Below the pieces are notes generated by a model that was given only the letters and a program-made list of their open reading frames with translations, did not search any database and was not told the origin of the DNA. From positions 1-6,238 of the forward strand of contig CADBUK010000066.1 in NCBI GenBank assembly GCA_902797915.1: 6,238 nucleotides of DNA, read 5' to 3'. The position numbers and the translations under genes are program-made. Below, piece after piece: positions 1 to 5,782 of this stretch. Within the stretch, counting starts at the first letter, position 1. The number at the start of each line of letters is the position of its first letter. Source of the DNA: Oscillospiraceae bacterium (lineage in GTDB: Bacteria; Bacillota; Clostridia; Oscillospirales; Acutalibacteraceae).

Positions 1-629
1 ATTTCCGCCTTATTGCAAAGATGAGCGTTTATGACAACGTTGCGTTTGCAATGCGCGTTATCGGCGCAAAGGAAAAGGATATCAGAAAAAGAGTTCCTTA
101 CATTCTTCAGCTTGTAGGTCTTTCTCACAAGGCGCGCTCAATGCCGAACGAGCTTTCGGGCGGCGAGCAGCAGCGTGTTTCCCTTGCAAGAGCGCTTGTT
201 AATAATCCCAAGCTGATTATTGCCGACGAGCCTACGGGTAACGTTGACCCTGAAATGAGCCACGAAATTGTTGATATGCTCACAAAAATCAATAACAACG
301 GCACCACCGTAATTATGGTAACGCACGAGCACGATTTGGTTCGCGCTTTTCCGCGCAGGGTTATCGTAATTAAAAACGGCGAGGTTGTTTCGGATACTCC
401 CGACCCGACTCACGCACAGTTTGACGCCAGCGTTCCCGAAAATCAGAACGAAATGATTTTCTTTAACGAGGACGTAAAGCTCGGCTCTGATGTTGAGGAT
501 ATTTTTGACTCAATCGACGAGGACTTCAGCAATGAGGACAGCGAGGGCGAGGACACTGCAGTTGCAGATGAAAGCGCTGACGCTGATTTTGAGCTGATTG
601 AAGAATTTGAGGATGGGGGTGATGAGTAA
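1..629 (+). CDS. ftsE: Cell division ATP-binding protein FtsE, 5'-truncated by window edge
   Basis: Cytoplasmic ABC ATPase that pairs with FtsX to control septal or lateral peptidoglycan hydrolysis. The first complete codon is at 3, and the visible start F-R-L-I-A-K-M-S-V-Y-D-N-V matches the stretch just after the Q-loop of FtsE, so the Walker A part lies upstream of the window. About 208 residues are visible. Numbering from the Met at 21, the ABC signature LSGGEQQRVSLARAL is at 45-59, Walker B LIIADEP at 65-71 followed by TGNVDP (usual FtsE form TGNLDP), and the H-loop His is at 102. The ABC fold should end near residue 125, yet the protein continues for about 75 residues. Of the last 65, 27 are Asp or Glu and only one is basic. 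This tail is unusual, since FtsE is normally about 225-230 residues in total. The stop overlaps the ftsX start by one base. The FtsE assignment, rather than another ABC ATPase, is secured by the adjacent ftsX. Confidence 0.95.
   Translation, partial: FRLIAKMSVYDNVAFAMRVIGAKEKDIRKRVPYILQLVGLSHKARSMPNELSGGEQQRVSLARALVNNPKLIIADEPTGNVDPEMSHEIVDMLTKINNNGTTVIMVTHEHDLVRAFPRRVIVIKNGEVVSDTPDPTHAQFDASVPENQNEMIFFNEDVKLGSDVEDIFDSIDEDFSNEDSEGEDTAVADESADADFELIEEFEDGGDE
615..623 (+). promoter_or_regulatory. Ribosome binding site of ftsX
   Basis: TGGGGGTGA matches the ideal AGGAGGTGA at 7 of 9 positions and ends 5 bases before the ATG at 629. It lies inside the last codons of ftsE, so ftsE and ftsX are likely translationally coupled. 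The same 5-base spacing recurs at the next three genes and supports all four start calls. Confidence 0.8.
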
Positions 630-1549
630 TGACGGCTTCAAGTTTGAGATACCTGCTCAAAGAGGGCTTCAGAAACACCTGGACAAACAGAATGATGAGC
701 GTTGCTTCAATCTGCGTTCTTATGAGCTGTCTTGTGCTCATCGGCTGCGCTTCAATGATTTTCCTGAACATTGATTCTCTTCTCAACAGGATTGAGGAAG
801 AAAACGTTGTTATGGTTTATATTGAGGATAATACTACCGACGAGGATATTACCGCTATGGGCTCGCAGCTCGAAGCGATTGAAAACATAAAGGAAATTGA
901 ATTCATCGCCAAGGAGGACGCGTGGGCGGAGCAGCTTGCAACTATGGAAGACGCTCAGCGCGAATTCTTTACCGAAATCAGCTCGGACATTCCGCTGCCC
1001 GACGCTTACAAGGTTACTATTAAGGATTTATCCCAGTTTGACGGCACTATTGATGAAATCAATCAGATTAACCATATTGAAACCGTGCGCCATAACAAAG
1101 ATTTGGCTAAAAAGCTTGTTACAATCCGTCACGGTATTGAGGTTATTTCCGTAATAATTATTGCGGTTCTTCTCGCAATTTCCGTGTTCATTATTTCAAA
1201 CACCATTAAGCTTACCGTTTATTCAAGAAAGCTTGAAATCCAGATTATGAAATCCGTAGGCGCAACCAACAGCTTTGTGCGGCTGCCCTTTGTGGTTGAA
1301 GGTATGATTCTGGGTATCGTATCGGGCGTAATCTCGCTCGGTCTTGTATGGGGCTTTTATGAATTTGCGGTTAAGCAGTTCAGCGAGCTGCTTAATTCGC
1401 TCGACCTTGAAGCTCTCAGCTTTCAGGGCTACGCGCTTCCGATGCTCGGCGCGTTTGTTGCTATCGGTATTATTACCGGCGTCGGCGGTGCTCTGATTTC
1501 AATGGGCAGATATCTTAATAAGGAAGGCAGTGAGATAAGTGCACTTTAA
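629..1549 (+). CDS. ftsX: Cell division protein FtsX, membrane subunit of FtsEX
   Basis: Polytopic membrane protein of 306 residues that carries the FtsE signal across the membrane to an extracellular wall hydrolase. The order is a short basic cytoplasmic N-terminus, TM1 at about 24-47, an extracellular domain at about 48-169, TM2 at about 170-195, a cytoplasmic loop, TM3 at about 221-247 and TM4 at about 268-292: the standard four-helix FtsX topology. The extracellular domain contains IPLPDAYKVTI (121-131), corresponding to the P-L-P-x-x-x-x-V segment typical of FtsX. The cytoplasmic loop 200-225 has the family signature R-K-L-E-I-x-I-M-K-S-V-G-A-T-x-x-F-V-R-x-P-F-x-x-E-G, expected to face FtsE. 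The ATG shares one base with the ftsE stop and has a good ribosome binding site, and the 3' end overlaps the next gene by 11 bases. Length and motifs look intact. Confidence 0.96.
   Translation: MTASSLRYLLKEGFRNTWTNRMMSVASICVLMSCLVLIGCASMIFLNIDSLLNRIEEENVVMVYIEDNTTDEDITAMGSQLEAIENIKEIEFIAKEDAWAEQLATMEDAQREFFTEISSDIPLPDAYKVTIKDLSQFDGTIDEINQINHIETVRHNKDLAKKLVTIRHGIEVISVIIIAVLLAISVFIISNTIKLTVYSRKLEIQIMKSVGATNSFVRLPFVVEGMILGIVSGVISLGLVWGFYEFAVKQFSELLNSLDLEALSFQGYALPMLGAFVAIGIITGVGGALISMGRYLNKEGSEISAL
1525..1533 (+). promoter_or_regulatory. Ribosome binding site deciding the GTG start of hydrolase 1
   Basis: AGGCAGTGA matches AGGAGGTGA at 7 of 9 positions and ends 5 bases before the GTG at 1539, the same spacing as at ftsX and hydrolases 2 and 3. 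It supports GTG as the start. The next in-frame ATG lies inside the hydrophobic part of the signal peptide and would remove its basic N-region. Confidence 0.75.
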
Positions 1550-2774
1550 GTCCAAATTATTATTGAGATTTGTTTGCGTAGTTCTCAGCGCTATGTTCGT
1601 TCTGGGCTCAACCTTTGCGGCAGAGGCTAAAACTGCCGCGGAGCTGCAAAAGGAAAAGGAAAAAATCCAAAGCGAAATTAATGCCGCTGAGGCTAAAATC
1701 AAAAATCTCAATGCAGAAAAAGCTGAAACTCAGGAATATGTTGACGCCCTGATGGCAAAGGTTTCCTTGCTTCAGGATAAGATTGACAAGCTTGATGCTG
1801 AAAAGAAAGCGCTTCAGAACGAGATTAACGCAATTGAAGCCAAGATTGAAAAAACCGAGGCTGAAATTGAAGAGGCGCAGAATGAAATTGATAAAAAGCA
1901 GGCGGAGTTTGACGAGGTGTACAGCCAGTACTGCCAGCGTCTTCGCGCCATGTACATATCGGGCAATGTTACCACGCTTGAAATTCTGCTTGAAAGCGGC
2001 GATATGAGCGCAGTTTTAACCCGCGCAGAAATGGTTAAAAGCGTTTCCGAGCAGGACAGCGAAACTCTTGATACTCTTATGAAGAAGATGCAGGAGATTG
2101 AGCAGAAGCGTCAGGAGCTTGAGCTTAAAAAGCAGGAGCTCCAGCAGGATAAGGAAAACCTTGACGCCCAGAAGGTTGAGCTTCAGAAGTCTATTGACGA
2201 CATAAGCGCTTCTAAGAGCGAGCTTGATTCAGAGGTTTCAAAGTGCAATGCCGCAATTGCAAAGCTCAACAGCCAGACCGCTGAAATTCAGGAAACAATT
2301 TCCGCAAATAAGGAAGAACAAAAGCAGATTGACTCTGAAATCAGGGCTGCTATTGCCGCCGCCTCAAAGAATAAGGGCAGCGATAATTATGTTCAGGGCA
2401 CGGGTCAGCTGGCTTATCCCACAAGCTCGCGCACAATTTCTGCGGGCTATCCTAATTACAGCAACGGCTCTTACCACGGCGGCGTTGATTTCCGCTGCCC
2501 GACGGGTACGGAGGTTCACGCGGCTGATTCGGGTACGGTTATTATTGCAAAAAGCCTTACTTACAGTTACGGTAAATACATAGTTATTGACCACGGCAAC
2601 GGGCTTTCAACGCTTTATGCCCACAACAGCTCACTGCTTGTATCGGTAGGGCAGACCGTAACCAAGGGACAGCTTATTGCTTATTCGGGTTCGACGGGTA
2701 ATTCCACGGGTCCGCACTGTCACTTTGAGGTGCGCCTGAACGGCAACAGGGTTAATCCGCTCAGCTATCTGTAA
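1539..2774 (+). CDS. Secreted coiled-coil M23 peptidoglycan endopeptidase, hydrolase 1 (putative FtsEX client)
   Basis: Exported wall hydrolase of 411 residues, starting at GTG. A signal peptide covers about 1-30 (basic MHFKSK, hydrophobic core, likely cleavage after A-E-A). Coiled coil 1 (about 33-130) leads to the hinge YCQRLRAMYISG (131-142) and the segment SGDMSAVLTRAEMVKSVSEQD (in two parts, 153-173), as in the N-terminal domains of CwlO and PcsB proteins. Coiled coil 2 spans about 176-275, and a short Gly/Ser linker leads to a LytM/M23 domain at about 293-411. Zinc ligands are H313, D317 and H395; catalytic histidines are H362 and H393. All are present, so this should be an active zinc endopeptidase cutting peptide cross-bridges, unlike the degenerate LytM domain of EnvC. 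The 11-base overlap with ftsX implies coupled expression and makes this the most likely direct partner of FtsX. The cognate pairing is inferred from position and architecture. Confidence 0.92.
   Translation: MHFKSKLLLRFVCVVLSAMFVLGSTFAAEAKTAAELQKEKEKIQSEINAAEAKIKNLNAEKAETQEYVDALMAKVSLLQDKIDKLDAEKKALQNEINAIEAKIEKTEAEIEEAQNEIDKKQAEFDEVYSQYCQRLRAMYISGNVTTLEILLESGDMSAVLTRAEMVKSVSEQDSETLDTLMKKMQEIEQKRQELELKKQELQQDKENLDAQKVELQKSIDDISASKSELDSEVSKCNAAIAKLNSQTAEIQETISANKEEQKQIDSEIRAAIAAASKNKGSDNYVQGTGQLAYPTSSRTISAGYPNYSNGSYHGGVDFRCPTGTEVHAADSGTVIIAKSLTYSYGKYIVIDHGNGLSTLYAHNSSLLVSVGQTVTKGQLIAYSGSTGNSTGPHCHFEVRLNGNRVNPLSYL
2454..2483 (+). repeat. 30-base exact repeat shared with hydrolase 3
   Basis: The DNA encoding N-Y-S-N-G-S-Y-H-G-G around the first zinc ligand is identical, base for base, at 2454-2483 and 5436-5465. 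Hydrolase 2 has a different peptide there (YGAYSGHSGC). Identity at wobble positions points to recent common origin or gene conversion between copies 1 and 3. Confidence 0.85.
2688..2735 (+). repeat. 48-base near-identical repeat shared with hydrolase 2
   Basis: The block encoding G-S-T-G-N-S-T-G-P-H-C-H-F-E-V-R matches 4190-4237 at 45 of 48 bases, and all three differences are silent. The corresponding block in hydrolase 3 (5685-5732) has more silent changes and ends E-I-R. This is a conserved catalytic block, but the synonymous agreement between copies 1 and 2 exceeds what protein constraint alone requires. Confidence 0.85.
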
Positions 2775-2801
2775 TTTCCATAAATTATTATTAATTTTAT
2801 A

Positions 2802-2830
2802 TTGTTAAATTAACTTTTATTTGGTATAAT
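2802..2830 (+). promoter_or_regulatory. SigA-type promoter with extended -10, upstream of hydrolase 2
   Basis: The -35 is TTGTTA (2802-2807, 4 of 6 to TTGACA) and the -10 is a perfect TATAAT (2825-2830), separated by exactly 17 bases, with TG at 2822-2823 forming an extended -10. Transcription should start near 2837-2838, giving a leader of about 44 bases before the ATG at 2882. The promoter lies in the 107-base gap 2775-2881, so hydrolases 2 and 3 can be transcribed separately from ftsEX and hydrolase 1. A palindrome, GTTAAATTAAC (2804-2814), overlaps the -35 and could be an operator or just AT-rich sequence. Confidence 0.8.
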
Positions 2831-2867
2831 ATACTTTAGATGTTTTACACATTGTAGTTATTATTAA

Positions 2868-2876
2868 AGGAAGTGA
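2868..2876 (+). promoter_or_regulatory. Ribosome binding site deciding the ATG start of hydrolase 2
   Basis: AGGAAGTGA matches AGGAGGTGA at 8 of 9 positions and ends 5 bases before the ATG at 2882. The upstream in-frame GTG at 2873 is part of this site and so cannot be the start. Confidence 0.85.
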
Positions 2877-2881
2877 AGTCA

Positions 2882-4291
2882 ATGAAACTGTTTACAGGGC
2901 TTAAAAAAGCGCTTGCCGTTTTGTTGGCTTCTTGTTTTCTCTTTGCCGTCTGTTTTTTTTCCGCTTCGGCTGAAAACGGGCTATCGGATGAACAGGAAAA
3001 GGCTCAGCTTGAGCAACGAATTAAGGAAACCCAGAATAAGCTTGACGAGCTTGCGGCGCAGTCCACAAGCACGCAGGAGTATCTGGACACTTTAAATCAA
3101 AAAATCGTTTATCTTCAGCAGCAGCTTTCTGTTGTTAACAAAGAGCTTGAGTCCGATAAGGCTCAGATTGAAAACCTTAAAATCACGCAGGCTAAAAATG
3201 AGGAGGAAATTGAGGCGTCAACCGCCGAGATTTCACGCCTTACCGAAGAGTATGACAAACAGTCGGCTGATTTTATGGAAAAGTATTCACTTTATTGCAA
3301 GCGCCTGCGCGCAATGTATATCAGCGGCGAAACGAATGTGCTTTCCTTTCTTCTTACAAGTGACGATATTTCGCAGCTTTTAACCCGCTATGAAATGGTA
3401 AACCGCGTTTCAAAGCAGGACGGCGAGCTGCTTGCAAAAATTGATGAGGAGATGGAGGAGCTTACCGCCTCAAAGGAACAGATTGCCGCAGAAAATGAAA
3501 AATTAGCGGCTCAGCAGGAGGAGCTTGCGGCAACGCAGGCAAAGCTGGAGTCGGCAATCCCCGCGCTTGAGGAAAAGCAAAAGGCGCTTGACGAAAAGAA
3601 AAAGGAAATCTCCTCCCAGACCTCGCAGGCAAACACACTCCTTAAAAAGCTCAACGACCAAACGGGTATGTACACCGAGTATCTTGAGGAGGATAAGGAG
3701 GCAATGGCGGAAATTGACGCGGCAATTGCCCGCGCAGCCGCTCAGTATGAGCCGCCTATAACTACAACTACAACAACCACCACTACTACAACTACAACCA
3801 CAAAGCCCGCGTCAACGCAGGGCGGCGGTACAACCACAACCACTACAACCACTAAAAAGCCCGAGTCAAATTATATCAGTCTGACTTACCCCGTTCCGTC
3901 GCAGACAAAAATAACCTGCGCTTACGGTGCGTATTCGGGCCATTCGGGCTGCGATTTCAGTTGCCCCGCAAATTCAAAGGTTGTTGCGGCTGAGTCGGGA
4001 ACGGTTATAATCTCTGCCGATTTAACAAATGCTGACGGCTCTTACCGCAGCTACGGCAGGTATATCGTTATCGCGCATGATAAAACCACTGCCTCGGGCG
4101 ACAGGGTTTACACCCTTTATGCTCACAATAATTCAAGGCTTGTTTCGGTGGGCGATAAGGTTACCAAGGGGCAGCAGATTGCGTGGTCAGGCTCAACGGG
4201 TAATTCCACGGGGCCGCACTGTCACTTTGAGGTGCGCACGCCGAGCTCGGCTTATAAGGATTGCAAAAATCCCGCCTTGTATTTACCTTAA
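2882..4291 (+). CDS. Secreted coiled-coil M23 peptidoglycan endopeptidase with poly-Thr linker, hydrolase 2
   Basis: Exported hydrolase of 469 residues and a paralogue of hydrolase 1. The signal peptide is about 1-30, likely cut after S-A-S-A. Coiled coil 1 covers about 35-135, the hinge YCKRLRAMYISG is at 138-149, L-T-R-Y-E-M-V follows, and coiled coil 2 runs to about 288. Linker 294-324 has 14 consecutive Thr, then KPASTQGGG, then 8 consecutive Thr. The M23 domain spans about 331-469, with zinc ligands H354, D358 and H448 and catalytic H415 and H446, all intact. This domain differs from the other two: YGAYSGHSGCDF replaces the N-Y-S-N-G-S-Y-H-G-G loop, extra residues follow ADL (about 382-391) and I-A-H-D (about 402-410), and it has five cysteines (346, 357, 361, 447, 461). 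It has its own promoter upstream and lies 31 bases before hydrolase 3. It may be an alternative FtsEX client or an independent hydrolase with altered substrate preference; the sequence cannot decide. Confidence 0.92.
   Translation: MKLFTGLKKALAVLLASCFLFAVCFFSASAENGLSDEQEKAQLEQRIKETQNKLDELAAQSTSTQEYLDTLNQKIVYLQQQLSVVNKELESDKAQIENLKITQAKNEEEIEASTAEISRLTEEYDKQSADFMEKYSLYCKRLRAMYISGETNVLSFLLTSDDISQLLTRYEMVNRVSKQDGELLAKIDEEMEELTASKEQIAAENEKLAAQQEELAATQAKLESAIPALEEKQKALDEKKKEISSQTSQANTLLKKLNDQTGMYTEYLEEDKEAMAEIDAAIARAAAQYEPPITTTTTTTTTTTTTTKPASTQGGGTTTTTTTTKKPESNYISLTYPVPSQTKITCAYGAYSGHSGCDFSCPANSKVVAAESGTVIISADLTNADGSYRSYGRYIVIAHDKTTASGDRVYTLYAHNNSRLVSVGDKVTKGQQIAWSGSTGNSTGPHCHFEVRTPSSAYKDCKNPALYLP
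3761..3853 (+). repeat. Threonine-codon tract encoding the hydrolase 2 linker
   Basis: Two runs of ACN codons, 3761-3802 (14 Thr) and 3830-3853 (8 Thr), flank a Lys-Pro-Ala-Ser-Thr-Gln-Gly-Gly-Gly segment. Codon choice is mixed among ACT, ACA and ACC, so this is not a pure triplet microsatellite, though slippage could still vary its length. Such linkers are common between domains of exported ruminococcal proteins and may be O-glycosylated. Confidence 0.9.
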
Positions 4292-4308
4292 TTTTTAATT
4301 TTTTCAGA

Positions 4309-4317
4309 AAGGGGTGA
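4309..4317 (+). promoter_or_regulatory. Ribosome binding site deciding the ATG start of hydrolase 3
   Basis: AAGGGGTGA matches AGGAGGTGA at 7 of 9 positions and ends 5 bases before the ATG at 4323. The in-frame GTG at 4314 lies inside the site and is rejected as a start. The 31-base gap after hydrolase 2 has a T-rich run but no hairpin, so the two genes are probably co-transcribed. Confidence 0.8.
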
Positions 4318-4322
4318 GGCAA

Positions 4323-5774
4323 ATGCAGAAAAAACTTAATAGGCTTATGTGCTGTGTTTTGGCTGTTTCAATTGCCTTAACCTCAATGTTCTGCTTCGGT
4401 TATTATTCCTACGCAGAGGATGAAAGCACCACCGCAGTACAGGAAAGCCCTACCGCTCCCGCAGAGGAGGGCACAACCCTTTCCGATGAGGAGGCAAGGG
4501 AGCAGGCGCGCCAAAAGCTTGAAAGCCAGAAAAGCGCGCTTGACGCCGACTTGCAGGCGGCTGAGGCAAAAATTGCCGAGCTGTCCGCCGCCTCCAAAAA
4601 CACGGAGGAGTACATAAACGCGCTTGATACAAAAATCGGCGTATTAAACCAGCAGTTAACGGTGCTTGATAATCAGGTAATTGCCTATCAGGAGGATATT
4701 GACGTTCTCCAGAAGGATATTGACGAAAATCAGGCGCAGGCGGATGAGCTTCAGGCAGAGGTTGACCGCGTGCAAGCAATACTTGATGATTTAACGGAAA
4801 AATTCAACGCCAAGTACGCCGCGTACTGCGTGCGTATGCGTGCAATATATATTTCGGGCAGCTATAACCTGATTGCCGCGCTTCTTACCTGCAAGGATTT
4901 GTCGGGCTTCTTAACCCGCTATGAAATGATTAAAGCGGTTTCAAAAAGCGACGCGGAGCTTTTGGAGGCGATTCAGAAGCAAACGGAGGAAATTCTGCAG
5001 CAGGAGTCGGATTTGAACGACAAAAAGCTTGCGCTTGAGGACATTAAATCAACCCTGATTGCAGAGCAGAATGAGCAGAAGGCAAAGCAGGAGGCGCTTA
5101 CTCAGGCGCAGGAGGAAATCGCAAGCAAGAAGATAATTCTTGCGCAGGACAGAGCGGAAAGCGACGAGCTTTTTGCAAAGCTTACCGCTGAAAACGGAAT
5201 GTACACCGAGTTCAGAAATGAGGACCAGGAGATTACCGCGGCGGTTGAAAAGGAAATCAGTGATTTAATTGCGGGTATTATCAGACCCGAGGATGTAACC
5301 GAGTACACCACCAAACCGCGCGACGGCGTTACCGCTGAATCCTCGTCGGATATTGAGGTTTACAATAAGTCCGACGCCGTTCTCAGTATGTGTTACCCCG
5401 TTCCGGGGCACACAACTATTTCCGCAGGCTTCCCGAATTACAGCAACGGCTCTTACCACGGCGGCATTGATTTTCCGTGCCCCACGGGCTCAAAGGTTGT
5501 TGCCGCGCAGAAGGGCGTAGTGCTGACGGTTAAAAGGCTTAACTACAGCTACGGCTATTACGTTATGATTTATCACGGCACGGATTCCAAGGGCAGAACA
5601 ATCGTAACCCTTTATGCCCACAATTCGTCAATTCTCGTTTCTCCCGGCCAGACGGTTTATAAGGGACAGCAGATTGCGTCCTCAGGCTCAACGGGCAATT
5701 CAACGGGACCGCACTGCCATTTTGAAATCAGGGCGGACGGAACAAGGATAAACCCTAAAAATTACCTTATGTAG
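4323..5774 (+). CDS. Secreted coiled-coil M23 peptidoglycan endopeptidase, hydrolase 3
   Basis: Exported hydrolase of 483 residues and the third paralogue. The signal peptide is about 1-31 (MQKKLNR basic end, hydrophobic core, likely cut after Y-S-Y-A). An acidic Ser/Thr/Pro-rich spacer (32-55) found in neither sister follows. Coiled coil 1 covers about 56-165, the hinge YCVRMRAIYISG is at 168-179, the L-T-R-Y-E-M-I segment is near 197-203, and coiled coil 2 runs to about 318. A Thr/Glu/Ser-rich linker (about 322-350) precedes the M23 domain at about 355-483. Zinc ligands are H379, D383 and H466; catalytic histidines are H433 and H464, all present. The catalytic domain resembles hydrolase 1 (shared N-Y-S-N-G-S-Y-H-G-G and C-P-T-G), while the end of coiled coil 2, with G-M-Y-T-E (292-296), resembles hydrolase 2. 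It is likely transcribed with hydrolase 2. Whether it depends on FtsEX is unknown. Confidence 0.92.
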   Translation: MQKKLNRLMCCVLAVSIALTSMFCFGYYSYAEDESTTAVQESPTAPAEEGTTLSDEEAREQARQKLESQKSALDADLQAAEAKIAELSAASKNTEEYINALDTKIGVLNQQLTVLDNQVIAYQEDIDVLQKDIDENQAQADELQAEVDRVQAILDDLTEKFNAKYAAYCVRMRAIYISGSYNLIAALLTCKDLSGFLTRYEMIKAVSKSDAELLEAIQKQTEEILQQESDLNDKKLALEDIKSTLIAEQNEQKAKQEALTQAQEEIASKKIILAQDRAESDELFAKLTAENGMYTEFRNEDQEITAAVEKEISDLIAGIIRPEDVTEYTTKPRDGVTAESSSDIEVYNKSDAVLSMCYPVPGHTTISAGFPNYSNGSYHGGIDFPCPTGSKVVAAQKGVVLTVKRLNYSYGYYVMIYHGTDSKGRTIVTLYAHNSSILVSPGQTVYKGQQIASSGSTGNSTGPHCHFEIRADGTRINPKNYLM

Positions 5775-5782
5775 TTTAAAAC

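Noticed and set aside
2782..2797. A/T-only hairpin AAATTA-TTAT-TAATTT after hydrolase 1 as an intrinsic terminator
   Set aside because: The six-pair stem has no G or C and no proper U-run follows, so it is too weak to call; AT-rich intergenic DNA often contains such palindromes.
2802..2860. WalR-type operator (TGTWAH-N5-TGTWAH) near the hydrolase 2 promoter, expected if these are CwlO/PcsB-like genes
   Set aside because: Only isolated half-sites are present: TGTTAA at 2803-2808 and, on the other strand, TTTACA at 2844-2849. No second half-site lies at the required 5-base spacing.
2873..2881. GTG at 2873 (and likewise 4314) as the start of hydrolase 2 (hydrolase 3)
   Set aside because: Each GTG is part of the ribosome binding site itself; the ATG 9 bases downstream has the correct 5-base spacing.
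4409..4779. Antisense open frames on the minus strand inside hydrolase 3 (4409-4615, 4450-4779)
   Set aside because: They are shadows of the strongly supported + strand gene, produced by its biased codon use; no ribosome binding site or recognisable protein is seen.
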